Notes: generated by a model not told the origin, from the sequence alone. Shown: positions 14,282 through 22,798, counted from the first letter of the stretch. The stretch is 33,988 bases of DNA from Deltaproteobacteria bacterium (GCA_020444075.1 JAHLLR010000054.1:1-33988); one strand, 5' to 3'. A program made the numbers and translations.

Positions 14282-15814
14282 ATGAACAAAGAAAAAACAG
14301 AAAAAAATCCCATCCGGCATCCCATCCGGTTCAAAATATTTTTGGTGAGCCTTGTGCCGACCATGGCTTTGTTGGCAGCCGCACTTATAAACAACCAATA
14401 TTTAGACGACTTAGGTTACAGCGCCGAACAAATCCTTTCCAAAAACTACAAAAGCATTCGTGCCGCCCAAGAAGCCCGAAAAACGCTCGAAGAGATACGC
14501 AATCCGTTGCTTGGGAAAGTTTACCAGAGCCAGAGTGGAGTCATTGTTTCTCGAGAAAAGCTGATAAAATTGTCCACCAATCTGAACGTTTGCCGGGAAA
14601 ACATAACTGAACCCGGTGAGGGTGAATTGATCGACCGCTTATTCCAAAGTTACGCCAAGTATGAACCGCTTGTAAATTCTCTCAAGACAAACCCCGACAG
14701 CTTATGGCCAAGAGATCGATTTGCTGATTTTCTTGCACTGACAGCCGAAATGGTTTTCCTCATTGACGACCTGGTAACAATCAATGAAACCGCCATGGAG
14801 CATGCTGAGCAGGAGACCCGCTCCTTGGCAAGCCAGGCGCAACGGAACGCTGCCGTGCTGTTTGGGATTATCATTACCGGCATATTGGTTTTGAGCTACT
14901 TTTTTTCCTATCGCATCGCCAAACCAATCATGACGCTTGCCGGTCAGCTATTAAATACCCAGGAGGGAAGCGGAGTATATCCTGCCGTTCAATCACGAAC
15001 CAACGATGAGATCGGGTATTTAACCCAATCCTTCAACCGACTGTTTAACCGTCTGAAACAATACGATCAGCATCGAGATGAGATCATCGCCAACGAAAGG
15101 GAAAAAGTTCGTCGCAGCGAGGAAGCCAAAGGTCGGTTCATTGCCGACATTTCCCATCAGCTCAAAACGCCAATGACATCACTGTCCATGAGTATAGGAA
15201 TGCTTAACAACCGCGGTGATGATTTCGGGCCTGAAAAAAGGGCCACGCTCATCACCACCGCACATGATGATTGCACCCGCCTGACAGCATTAATCAATGA
15301 GCTTGTGGATCTGTCCCGGCTTGAAGCCATGTCAAGACCGCGACCTAAGGAGACACTCGATATTGCCATTGTACTTCAAGAATGCCTGACGCCACTGATG
15401 AAACAGGCAGAAGGCAGGGGCATTGCGATTGATATCGACATCCCCGAAAATTTGCCCAAAGTTACCATCGATTCTTTCCGTTTTCCCTGGGTCATTACCA
15501 ATCTGGTCGGAAATTCCCTGCGTTATACAGACCGTGGCGGACGAATCGGTCTCAAGGTATACAGGCAGGGAACCCGGTTCTTTTTTCAATGCATGGATAC
15601 GGGCAGCGGCATCAACCCCCAATTTTTGCCGCATATCTTTGACCGCTTCACTCAATTCTCCGATCGAGGCAAGGGCGGCACGATCGGGCTCGGCCTGGCC
15701 ATCGTCAAGGATATCATTGAGCAACATGGCGGAGACATCGAGGTCGAAAGCACGGTCGGAAAGGGTACGTGCTTTACCTTCTGGATTCCCGACGAAAATG
15801 GAGGCCGAGCGTGA
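14282..15814 (+). CDS. HAMP-domain sensor histidine kinase (KinB-like)
   Basis: A 510-aa inner-membrane histidine kinase. A first transmembrane helix lies at about 20-37, a periplasmic helical domain at about 40-180, and a second helix at about 183-207. A HAMP linker (RIAKPIMTLAGQL) and the dimerisation domain follow, with the phosphorylated His at 292 in ISHQLKTP. The ATPase domain has VGNSLRYTD (N box), DTGSGI, RFTQF and GLGLAIVKD (G boxes). All catalytic parts are intact. Its GTGA overlap with the sigma-54 activator gene shows that the two form a cognate pair. The layout resembles Pseudomonas KinB with AlgB. The start at 14282 has a poor SD. The signal is unknown; the downstream genes suggest an osmotic or potassium cue. 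Confidence 0.9.
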   Translation: MNKEKTEKNPIRHPIRFKIFLVSLVPTMALLAAALINNQYLDDLGYSAEQILSKNYKSIRAAQEARKTLEEIRNPLLGKVYQSQSGVIVSREKLIKLSTNLNVCRENITEPGEGELIDRLFQSYAKYEPLVNSLKTNPDSLWPRDRFADFLALTAEMVFLIDDLVTINETAMEHAEQETRSLASQAQRNAAVLFGIIITGILVLSYFFSYRIAKPIMTLAGQLLNTQEGSGVYPAVQSRTNDEIGYLTQSFNRLFNRLKQYDQHRDEIIANEREKVRRSEEAKGRFIADISHQLKTPMTSLSMSIGMLNNRGDDFGPEKRATLITTAHDDCTRLTALINELVDLSRLEAMSRPRPKETLDIAIVLQECLTPLMKQAEGRGIAIDIDIPENLPKVTIDSFRFPWVITNLVGNSLRYTDRGGRIGLKVYRQGTRFFFQCMDTGSGINPQFLPHIFDRFTQFSDRGKGGTIGLGLAIVKDIIEQHGGDIEVESTVGKGTCFTFWIPDENGGRA

Positions 15815-17136
15815 AAAAAGCGCTGATCATTGACGATGATAAGAACATTTTGACCACACTGGAAATGTACCTCGAAGATAAAGGCTTCGACGTCCTCAAG
15901 GCAACCTCCGGTGAGGATGGCCTCCGGCATCTCCGCAACGTTTCGCCTGAACTGGTGCTGCTTGACATGAAACTGCCGGATCGCAATGGCCTGGATGTAC
16001 TGAAGGAGATTATGGCCAGTGGTATTAAAACCCAGGTCCTGATGATTACCGCCTACGCCACCATCGAGACGGCGGTCAGCGCAGTAAAAATGGGCGCTTT
16101 TGACTACCTCCCCAAACCATTTGTTCCCGGCCAACTCGATCTGGTGCTGGAAAGGCTGAAACGCTTCCATCACATGGAGATCGAGATCGCCACCCTTAAA
16201 GGTATTTTTTCCGAAGGAGGCATTCTGACCCGAAACCGCAGAATGCGAAAGATCCTGAAAACAGCACGCCAGGCAGCCGATTCGGAAGCAATTGTTTTAA
16301 TCAGCGGCGAAAGCGGCACCGGCAAAGGGCTGCTGGCACACTTAATCCATGATTGGAGTCCGAGAACAGGCAAACCATTTGTTACCGTCGACTGCGCCGC
16401 ACTCCAGGAAAGCCTCTTGGAAAGTGACTTGTTTGGCCACATCAAGGGTGCCTTCACCGGCGCTCTTCGTGATAAGGAAGGCAAACTCAAGTTGGCTGAA
16501 GGTGGTACTGTTTTCGTAGATGAGGTTTCTGAGATCCCGGTGACCGTGCAGGGTAAAATGCTTCGATTCATTCAACACCGCGAATATGAGCGTGTGGGAG
16601 ATCCTAAACCGTATACCGTGGATGTCCGCATTATCGCCGCCACGAACAAGGACCTGGAGGAGATGGTCCGTAATGGATCTTTTAGAGAGGATCTCTATTT
16701 CAGATTAAACGTCCTGGAGATCTTCTTGCCGCCTTTGAGAGAAAGGCCTGAAGATGTCACGCTGCTGGCCGATCATTATCTGAAACAATCCGCCCGCTTG
16801 AACGAAAAAGCGGTTCAACATATTTCAAGCGATGCAATGCAGCGGCTTCAGAACTATACCTGGCCAGGTAATATCCGGGAACTGATCAACGCCATTGAAC
16901 GGTCTGTTATCATAACACAGGATTCAGAGCTGAAGGCAAGCGATCTTCCCCCCCACATTGCAAATTTCAACCCTTCGGCTTCAGCCGCGACTGCTTTGAA
17001 AAGCCTGGTCGAAATTGAGAAAATGCATATACAAAACGTAATATCGCATTCCCCTTCGCTTGAAGAGGCTGCGAAGGTCCTGGAAATCGACCCGGCCACA
17101 TTATGGCGCAAGCGTAAAAAATATCAGTTGGATTGA
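15811..17136 (+). CDS. Sigma-54-dependent response regulator (NtrC/AlgB-like)
   Basis: A 441-aa cytosolic transcription activator. The receiver domain covers residues 1-120, with acidic pocket DDD near 8-10 and phospho-acceptor D52 in LLDMKLP. The AAA+ domain carries Walker A GESGTGKG (166-173), the sigma-54 contact loop GAFTGA (213-218), and Walker B in GGTVFVDE. The C-terminal Fis-type helix-turn-helix ends LWRKRKKYQL, very like AlgB. It starts at GTG 15811, overlapping the kinase stop. It must act with sigma-54 RNA polymerase; a -24/-12 promoter lies 115 bases beyond its stop codon, ahead of the potassium-transport genes, so that promoter is its likely target. Confidence 0.92.
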   Translation: MKKALIIDDDKNILTTLEMYLEDKGFDVLKATSGEDGLRHLRNVSPELVLLDMKLPDRNGLDVLKEIMASGIKTQVLMITAYATIETAVSAVKMGAFDYLPKPFVPGQLDLVLERLKRFHHMEIEIATLKGIFSEGGILTRNRRMRKILKTARQAADSEAIVLISGESGTGKGLLAHLIHDWSPRTGKPFVTVDCAALQESLLESDLFGHIKGAFTGALRDKEGKLKLAEGGTVFVDEVSEIPVTVQGKMLRFIQHREYERVGDPKPYTVDVRIIAATNKDLEEMVRNGSFREDLYFRLNVLEIFLPPLRERPEDVTLLADHYLKQSARLNEKAVQHISSDAMQRLQNYTWPGNIRELINAIERSVIITQDSELKASDLPPHIANFNPSASAATALKSLVEIEKMHIQNVISHSPSLEEAAKVLEIDPATLWRKRKKYQLD

Positions 17137-17137
17137 A

Positions 17138-17175
17138 CTTGCAGTTTGCAAGGTCAATTTCTTGCAGAATTCAAG
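17138..17175. promoter_or_regulatory. Candidate upstream activator binding sites
   Basis: CTTGCA-GTT-TGCAAG (17138-17152) is a perfect inverted repeat, and CTTGCA-GAA-TTCAAG (17161-17175) is a near copy 23 bases downstream, about two helical turns. They lie about 75-115 bases upstream of the sigma-54 promoter, the usual distance for an enhancer-binding protein. They start directly after the activator stop codon. Confidence 0.5.
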
Positions 17176-17250
17176 ATTCTTGGCCAATTCCACCTCAACA
17201 AACTTCCCTCCGGCAACTATTCTAATATCATAATAGATAGTTAAAAAATC

Positions 17251-17266
17251 AGGCACCCATATTGCT
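17251..17266 (+). promoter_or_regulatory. Sigma-54 (-24/-12) promoter
   Basis: AGGCACCCATATTGCT matches the consensus TGGCAC-N5-TTGCW at all but the first base, with exactly 10 bases between the invariant GG and GC. Transcription would start near 17277, about 55 bases before the gene at 17332. Confidence 0.75.
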
Positions 17267-17274
17267 CTTCAGGT

Positions 17275-17308
17275 GTGCAACACCACCCCCGTAAACGGGG
17301 GATTGCAC
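17275..17308 (+). other. 5-prime leader hairpin at the predicted transcript start
   Basis: GTGCAA (17275-17280) pairs with TTGCAC (17303-17308), enclosing a CCCCCG / CGGGGG stem (17286-17291 with 17296-17301) and a four-base loop. No T tract follows, so this is not a terminator. It begins almost at the predicted start site and may stabilise the mRNA or control access to the SD at about 17321. Confidence 0.45.
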
Positions 17309-17331
17309 GAAAAGAAAGACTTGGAGGTCTG

Positions 17332-17910
17332 ATGTTCCTTTCATCAATAGATGCACCGATACTGGTTTGCCAGCTTCATCGCAACCTGGAGATTGCCAAG
17401 ACCGGGGATGTGACAATAACCCCTGATTTGTTGACCAGTTTAAGTGAGGCAACGAGCAGGCATTTCAGTTTGATCATCATCGGTTTGACTACAAAGAGGA
17501 TCTCTCTCCGAAACGATATTATTGAACTGTGCCGATGTTTAAATACCCATCCGTTAACGAAAAACACCTCGGTTCTTGTTTTAGTTGAGCTTTCGCATCG
17601 GAACATGGCTGTAAGGTTGGCAGATGCCGGAGTGAGGTTCGTGAAAGTGGTCCATCCCGGAGAACCGATTGATCCTGAATACTTGTTGCGTCTTGTTCAT
17701 TTGGATGACCCATCGGTTAATATCAATCGAATCTTGGCCAGGCTATGCCCTTTTATTCATTACCGCCCGATTGACGATCAATGTGAATTGACCACCTGCA
17801 AAGCTTATAGAAACCGGATGGTTCTTGGAGGAAGCCGCCTGCATGACGTCTGTGAAACAGATACCCATGTACACTGTAAATATTTTATCAAACCGAGAGT
17901 TGATTCATGA
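17332..17910 (+). CDS. Uncharacterised receiver-like protein with Cys-rich C-terminus
   Basis: A 192-aa soluble protein. Residues about 1-125 have an alternating strand/helix pattern like a response-regulator receiver, but the phospho-acceptor Asp is absent (SLIIIGLTT at the expected strand end), so it would be a pseudo-receiver. The C-terminal part has five cysteines (139, 151, 156, 174 and 182) around CKAYRNRMVLGG, CETDTH and HCKYF. I recall this ending from unannotated Desulfobacterota proteins; it could bind zinc or an Fe-S cluster. The start at 17332 follows GGAGG. Its last codons overlap the TrkH gene as ATGA, which ties it to potassium transport. A regulatory or redox-sensing role is an inference. 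Confidence 0.65.
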   Translation: MFLSSIDAPILVCQLHRNLEIAKTGDVTITPDLLTSLSEATSRHFSLIIIGLTTKRISLRNDIIELCRCLNTHPLTKNTSVLVLVELSHRNMAVRLADAGVRFVKVVHPGEPIDPEYLLRLVHLDDPSVNINRILARLCPFIHYRPIDDQCELTTCKAYRNRMVLGGSRLHDVCETDTHVHCKYFIKPRVDS

Positions 17911-19277
17911 CGGTTAGCGGTCGAATCCTAAAAATGCATCCGGCATCCCTCGTTTTGGTCAGCTTCCTTTTGGCCATTTTTATGGGGACAATTCTGCTGC
18001 GGATGCCGATTTCTACAAAAATCGGCTATATTACATGGGTCAATGCCATGTTTACATCAACTTCCGCCGTGTGTGTCACCGGGTTGATCGTCGTTGACAC
18101 CGGCAGTTATTTCACCGTTTTCGGTCAATGTGTCATCCTTGCACTGATCCAGATCGGTGGATTGGGTCTGATGACCATTTCCGTGACACTCTTTCAGTGG
18201 ATAGGCAGAAGCATATCCATTCGTCATCGGATGGCCATGCAGGATCTGTTTGCACATACTCCTCGGGCGGATATCTTCAGCCTGGTCAAGAGTATCGTCC
18301 TGTTGACCTTTGGAGCAGAGTTCATTGGCGGTCTATTTCTGACCCTTCACTGGAGCCGCGAACTGCCTCTTTCTCAAGCCGCCTACACGGGCTTTTTTCA
18401 TTCGGTTTCGGCTTTCTGCAACGCCGGTTTTGCCCTGTATTCTGACAGTATGGTGCGTTACGGCGACAATTTTTTGTTTAATGCCGCTATATGCGGTTTG
18501 ATTGTTGTCGGTGGCATCGGCTTTCCAGTGCTCTACGACCTGCAATGCTGGGGTAGATTTCGCAAACGTCAACGATGCAGGTTGTCGATTCAAACCAAGA
18601 CTGTATTGTTGACAACCGTGATTCTGATTATTTCAGGAGCATTCATGTTCGCTGTTTTGGAACAGCTTCCGCTGAGAGAAGGTCAATCACTCTCGCATCG
18701 CATCATGACGCCGATATTCCAGTCCATTACATGTCGTACCGCAGGTTTTAATACGGTTGACATCGCTTCATTGAAAAGCGCCACGCTGGCTATGATGATT
18801 TTTCTCATGTTTTTCGGTGCATCCCCCGGTTCTTGCGGGGGCGGTGTAAAAACCACAACCCTGGCGTTGCTGGCGGCTTTTACCATGACCCGGTTACGGC
18901 GACGGCGGCGGGTTAACCTATTTAAGAAAAGCATCCCCAGCGAGACGGTTACCCGCAGTGTATCGCTGGTACTCGTTTCCATCGGCCTCATTTGCCTGGT
19001 CTTGTTTATGATCCTTGCAGGCAACGCCGTTGATGATCGTCTGGTCAATGATACGCAGGGGACTTTTCTTAAGTTTTTGTTCGAAACGGTATCCGCTTTC
19101 GGAACCGTCGGGTTGTCTATGGGAGTCACACCGGAGTTGAGCCTGTGGGGCAAATGCTGGATCATTGTGATGATGATAATCGGACGGGTAGGGGTACTCA
19201 CCTTCTCATATATTGTTGTCGGCAACGTTGCAGAAAATGGCATCGAGCATTCTGAAGAGAATTTGATGATCGGATAA
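17907..19277 (+). CDS. TrkH/KtrB-family potassium uptake channel subunit
   Basis: A 456-aa inner-membrane protein that forms the potassium-conducting pore. It has the four membrane-pore-membrane repeats of the family, and each selectivity-filter glycine can be seen: AVCVTGL (near residue 50), AFCNAGF (near 170), CRTAGF (near 280) and AFGTVGL (near 400). The gating-loop region with FFGASPGSCGGGVKTTT, typical of KtrB/TrkH, is intact. It overlaps the previous gene by ATGA and is followed 10 bases later by its cytosolic gating partner. The length (about 450) fits KtrB more than the longer TrkH of enterobacteria. It is probably under the sigma-54 promoter at 17251. Confidence 0.92.
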   Translation: MTVSGRILKMHPASLVLVSFLLAIFMGTILLRMPISTKIGYITWVNAMFTSTSAVCVTGLIVVDTGSYFTVFGQCVILALIQIGGLGLMTISVTLFQWIGRSISIRHRMAMQDLFAHTPRADIFSLVKSIVLLTFGAEFIGGLFLTLHWSRELPLSQAAYTGFFHSVSAFCNAGFALYSDSMVRYGDNFLFNAAICGLIVVGGIGFPVLYDLQCWGRFRKRQRCRLSIQTKTVLLTTVILIISGAFMFAVLEQLPLREGQSLSHRIMTPIFQSITCRTAGFNTVDIASLKSATLAMMIFLMFFGASPGSCGGGVKTTTLALLAAFTMTRLRRRRRVNLFKKSIPSETVTRSVSLVLVSIGLICLVLFMILAGNAVDDRLVNDTQGTFLKFLFETVSAFGTVGLSMGVTPELSLWGKCWIIVMMIIGRVGVLTFSYIVVGNVAENGIEHSEENLMIG

Positions 19278-19287
19278 AAGGCGGTTA

Positions 19288-19947
19288 ATGATGAAGCGAT
19301 TTGCAGTGATAGGATTGGGCAATTTTGGATTTCATGCAGCCAAAGCCTTATATGAAGATGGTAACGAGGTATTGGCAATTGACTCTGACAAAGGACGAGT
19401 ACAGGCCATCGATGCCCATTGCACGGAAGCGATTGTTCTCGACGCAACGGATAAAGATAGTTTAAAAGCTCTTGGACTGGAAAATCTGAATGGAGTCATT
19501 GTATCTACGGGCACCAAAATCAGCATCAGTATCCTGATTTGTCTGTATTTGCAGGAGATCGGAATCAAGAAAATCCTGGTAAAGGCACTTGACGAGGACC
19601 ATGCAAAAATTCTGAAACGCGTAGGAGCCACCGAGATCATTCATCCTGAACGTGACATGGCGGTACGTATTTCCAGAGGCTTATCAAGGCCAAATATCCT
19701 GGACTTCATCCCCTTATCGGAAGATTTCGATCTCGTTCAGGTTGGACCGCCCAGAGAGTTCATTGGAAAGAACCTCAAAGACCTGAATCTGAGAGCCAAG
19801 TATAATGTGCACGTTATTGCCATTAAAGAACTCGTTCCGGAAAATTTTGTTTTAGTGCCACCTGCGAGTTTTGTTATAAAGGACAGCGATATACTGATCA
19901 TGTTGGGAAAATCAGAGGATATTAGAGGGATAAAGGCATTGAAATAA
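19288..19947 (+). CDS. TrkA/KtrA-family potassium channel regulatory subunit
   Basis: A 219-aa cytosolic RCK protein that forms a ring on the TrkH/KtrB pore and gates it in response to nucleotide. RCK_N (about 1-135) has the Rossmann motif VIGLGNFG and the acidic strand end AIDSD. RCK_C (about 140-219) contains VQVGPPREFIGKNLKDLNL and ends DSDILIMLGK. One RCK unit of this length is KtrA-type; the enterobacterial TrkA is a duplication. Two adjacent ATGs (19288 and 19291) are possible, with AAAGGCGG upstream. It is the last gene of the unit. Confidence 0.92.
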   Translation: MMKRFAVIGLGNFGFHAAKALYEDGNEVLAIDSDKGRVQAIDAHCTEAIVLDATDKDSLKALGLENLNGVIVSTGTKISISILICLYLQEIGIKKILVKALDEDHAKILKRVGATEIIHPERDMAVRISRGLSRPNILDFIPLSEDFDLVQVGPPREFIGKNLKDLNLRAKYNVHVIAIKELVPENFVLVPPASFVIKDSDILIMLGKSEDIRGIKALK

Positions 19948-20012
19948 TAACCGGCCGATTTATGAGGTCTCAAACCGGGTGTCTGATCACACACTGGCCC
20001 GTAACCAAAGAA

Positions 20013-20046
20013 AAAGGGGTTAACCACTTGCATGGTTAACCCCTTT
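20013..20046 (-). terminator. Terminator of tRNA-Phe (possibly bidirectional)
   Basis: AAAGGGGTTAACCA (20013-20026) pairs perfectly with TGGTTAACCCCTTT (20033-20046), with a six-base loop. On the minus strand it is followed by TTCTTTGG after the stem, just beyond the tRNA end. It may also stop transcripts from the trkA side, though the plus-strand tail is not T-rich. Confidence 0.75.
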
Positions 20047-20064
20047 AACTCATTGAAAAATCAA

Positions 20065-20140
20065 TGGTGCCGAGGGACAGAATCGAACTGCCGACACGGG
20101 GATTTTCAGTCCCCTGCTCTACCGACTGAGCTACCTCGGC
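20065..20140 (-). tRNA. tRNA-Phe (GAA)
   Basis: The 76-base reverse strand folds as a cloverleaf. The acceptor GCCGAGG pairs with CCTCGGC, followed by A and an encoded CCA. The D arm has AGCTCAGTCGGTAGAGC, the anticodon loop is CTGAAAA with anticodon GAA between GGGGA-type arms, and the T arm has GTTCGATTC. The gene stands alone between its promoter and terminator. Confidence 0.97.
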
Positions 20141-20182
20141 GGGGCTCCTGAAAAGGCGGGCTGCCGTTTCAAGAAAGACCGC

Positions 20183-20211
20183 TTATAAACCCTTTTTCAA
20201 AGATAAGTCAA
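20183..20211 (-). promoter_or_regulatory. Sigma-70 promoter of tRNA-Phe
   Basis: On the minus strand TTGACT (20206-20211), a 17-base spacer and TTATAA (20183-20188). This places the transcript start about 36 bases before the tRNA. It is close to consensus, as expected for a stable RNA gene. Confidence 0.7.
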
Positions 20212-20294
20212 GGGCTTTTTTGTCCTGAATTGCCAGCTTCCAGGCTGTTATCGCCATGCCCATGTCCGTTCATACAGATTGAGAAAATCGTGTT

Positions 20295-22088
20295 CTAAAA
20301 CCGGTAGATCAGCGGTGTAAGAAAGATCGTCAGGGCAGCCACGATGAGGGTCATAACCGTCCCGATTTTGACGAAGTCGGTGAATTTGTACTCGCCCGGT
20401 CCCCAGACCATGAGGTTGGTCTGATAGCCGGTAGGAGTGATGAAGGCGCAGGAAGCAGATACCATCAGGGTGATGGCGAAGGGCATGAAACTCACGCCCA
20501 GTTGTCCCGCGGTGGAAAGGGCGATGGGGAACATGAATGCTGCCGCCGCGTTGTTGGTAATCACGTTGGTCATGAACGAGCAGCCGACAAAAATTACAGC
20601 CAGCGCCAGGTGCGGATTGTCGCCGCCCATGGCGGCGAGCAGACCGGCAATCCGCTCTGCCAGTCCGCTGCGGGTGACCGCTGACTCCAGGCCGATGGCG
20701 CAGGCAATCACCACCAGGGTCCCCCAGTCGATGCTGCGCGCGGCCGTGCGCAGGTTCAGGCAGCCGGTCAAAAGCATGGCCCCGCTGGCCAGCAAGCTGG
20801 CATTGAGCATGCTCATCCAGCCCATGGCCACCACACCGATCATTGTCAGAGTGATCAAACTGGCCTCCACCGCCCGATCCGTTCGCTGGAGGTGAAAGCC
20901 TTCCAACGCCTTGGTCAGTGCAAAGTCGTGGTCGATCTGGCAGGCATAGAAAAAGTCGTCGTTGACTTCCAGGACCGCATTGTCGCCGGCTTCGATGGTG
21001 ACTTCTTCAAGAGGTCCTGCAAGGGGTTGCCCGTCCCGGGAAAGGGCCACAAACTTGTACTGGCAGGCGTTGACATCCCGGGGGAGGTCGGGGATCTTTT
21101 TGCCCACCGCCGTGCTTTGCCGGGAGACCACGGCTTTTACCAGATGATGGGTGTGCCGCTCGGTTTCCATGGGGTTCAGCGTGAGATGCGGCACCAGTGC
21201 GTTGGTCCGCCACAGCTCGGTCATGGCGTGGACATCGGCAGAAAACGATAACAGATCGCCCGCTTCCAGCCGCTCGTGCATCAGGTCATTGGTCAGAATC
21301 GTGTCCGCCCGTCGAATGTAGAGCACTTCAAGGTTATCGCCGCTGGCAATCCCCAGGTCCTCCAGGGTTCGATCGACGATCCGCGACCCTTCACGGACCT
21401 CGAATTCCGCCGTGTAGCGCCGCATGACGGCGTCGACCGCCTTGTCTTCTTCTTGGTCGGCAAGAAAAAAGCGCCCCACCAGGATCATGAAGGCGATGCC
21501 GGTGACGGCAATGGGCATTCCCACCAGGGCCGGGTCGAACATCTTCAGCGCGCGGATATCCGGCAGGGCGGGATCGCCTTTGGCGATGGCATCAATAACC
21601 AGGCCGGCAATGACCAGGTTGGTGGACGTGCCGATGATCGTGCACATGCCGCCCAGGATCGAGGCAAAGCTCAAGGGGAGATACAACTGTTTTGCGGGCA
21701 GCCGGCTGGCGCGGGAAAGGTCCCGGATCACCGGGATCATCATGGCTACCAAAGGGGTGTTGTTGAGAAATGCGCTCCCCAAGGCGATGGGGGGCAGAAT
21801 TTTGACCTGGGCACCGGCAATGGATTTGGGCAGGCCGATGAGCTTGTCCATGATCATGGTGATGGCACCGGTGGCGTACATGCCGGCCGCGACCATGAAC
21901 AGGACGGCTACGGTGAGCATGCCCTGGTTGCTGAATCCCTTCAACAGTTCATGGGCAGGGGCCAGCTTCAGGGTCAAGGCGATGGTCAACGCCCCGACAA
22001 AGACTGCCGGTGCCGGGATCTTCGTTTTAACCAAAAGGACGAACAGCACCAGCAGCAGGGCAAGTGTCAGGTAGGCGGCAATCGTCAT
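20295..22088 (-). CDS. SLC13/DASS-type permease with central TrkA-C domains
   Basis: A 597-aa inner-membrane transporter. The N-terminal half has about five to six helices, including the motif SAFLNNTPLVAMMIPV, and the C-terminal half repeats it with SFMTNVITNNAAAAFMFPI. Between them, at about 215-395, lie two soluble RCK_C-like domains, with the first near REGSRIVDRTLEDLGI and the second near VVSRQSTAVGKKIPDLP. This layout is that of sodium-coupled sulfate or dicarboxylate permeases (the SAC1/CitT type). The anion cannot be told from the sequence. In a sulfate reducer, sulfate uptake would be natural, but that is a guess. It is separated from leuD by 185 bases without a recognisable feature and may have its own promoter. 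Confidence 0.85.
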   Translation of the reverse strand: MTIAAYLTLALLLVLFVLLVKTKIPAPAVFVGALTIALTLKLAPAHELLKGFSNQGMLTVAVLFMVAAGMYATGAITMIMDKLIGLPKSIAGAQVKILPPIALGSAFLNNTPLVAMMIPVIRDLSRASRLPAKQLYLPLSFASILGGMCTIIGTSTNLVIAGLVIDAIAKGDPALPDIRALKMFDPALVGMPIAVTGIAFMILVGRFFLADQEEDKAVDAVMRRYTAEFEVREGSRIVDRTLEDLGIASGDNLEVLYIRRADTILTNDLMHERLEAGDLLSFSADVHAMTELWRTNALVPHLTLNPMETERHTHHLVKAVVSRQSTAVGKKIPDLPRDVNACQYKFVALSRDGQPLAGPLEEVTIEAGDNAVLEVNDDFFYACQIDHDFALTKALEGFHLQRTDRAVEASLITLTMIGVVAMGWMSMLNASLLASGAMLLTGCLNLRTAARSIDWGTLVVIACAIGLESAVTRSGLAERIAGLLAAMGGDNPHLALAVIFVGCSFMTNVITNNAAAAFMFPIALSTAGQLGVSFMPFAITLMVSASCAFITPTGYQTNLMVWGPGEYKFTDFVKIGTVMTLIVAALTIFLTPLIYRF

Positions 22089-22273
22089 TTCAAACCACCC
22101 GTCATCTTTCGAAAGTCGGGTATCCGAGAGTCGACCACGGCTGGGATCGGCTGCGACAATTCTCAGACGTTAAAACCAAAACGCTGAACCCGGAGTCGAT
22201 AACCAGAAGCCAGGAACCCCGAACTCAGAATGCTGGATCCGGTCCTGAGACCTCAGCCTTCCGTCCTCCGGTT

Positions 22274-22798
22274 TCAGAACTTGGCATCCGCATATTCCAC
22301 CCATCCGCCGGCGGTGACCAGGTTCGCATCGAATCCGGAGATGGAGAAGGGGATGACCTCCTTCAAGCCATCGGCGGAGAAGGTGATGGTTCCCCCATCG
22401 ACATTCGTCTCCACAGTGGTTGCATGACCGGCAAAGGCGGAAAACAGACGGTCGATGGTGTCGGCAGGCAGTTCCACGGCCATCATGCCGCAGTTGAACA
22501 TATTCTGGCGAAAGATCCGGGCAAAGCTTTCGCCCACCACCAGGTTGATGCCGTTGCCCTCCAGCGCCCAGGGGGCATGCTCCCGGGAGGAGCCGCAGCC
22601 GAAGTTGGCCCGGGTGACGATGACGCGTTTGCCGGCGATATCCGTTGCCGGGTCGAATCCTTTCAGCTTAAGGTCTTCCAGCAAGCAGGGCGCCAGGGCA
22701 TCTCGTGAGATTTCCGTGAGGTATCTGGCCGGTATGATTTCGTCGGTGTTGATGTCCGATCGGTCCAGAAACAGGACCCTGCCATCAAATGATTTCAT
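22274..22798 (-). CDS. leuD: 3-isopropylmalate dehydratase small subunit
   Basis: A 174-aa small subunit of the aconitase-family enzyme that interconverts 2- and 3-isopropylmalate in leucine synthesis. It contains the swivel-domain signature NFGCGSSREHAPWAL, with NTDEIIPARYL near the N-terminus. The ATG at 22798 lies 14 bases inside the end of leuC, so translation is probably coupled. Its compact size and the partner type fit the LeuCD/HacAB-like subgroup common in anaerobes, so homoaconitase-type activity is a less likely alternative. It is third in the lepA-leuC-leuD series. Confidence 0.92.
   Translation of the reverse strand: MKSFDGRVLFLDRSDINTDEIIPARYLTEISRDALAPCLLEDLKLKGFDPATDIAGKRVIVTRANFGCGSSREHAPWALEGNGINLVVGESFARIFRQNMFNCGMMAVELPADTIDRLFSAFAGHATTVETNVDGGTITFSADGLKEVIPFSISGFDANLVTAGGWVEYADAKF

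Noticed and set aside
20065-20140. tRNA-Phe as an attachment site of an integrative element
   Set aside because: No integrase and no repeat of the tRNA 3-prime end is seen in the window.
20437-22187. Long plus-strand frames opposite the SLC13 permease
   Set aside because: Compositional shadows of a GC-rich minus-strand gene with clear family motifs; they are rich in R, G, H and Q and lack SD sequences.
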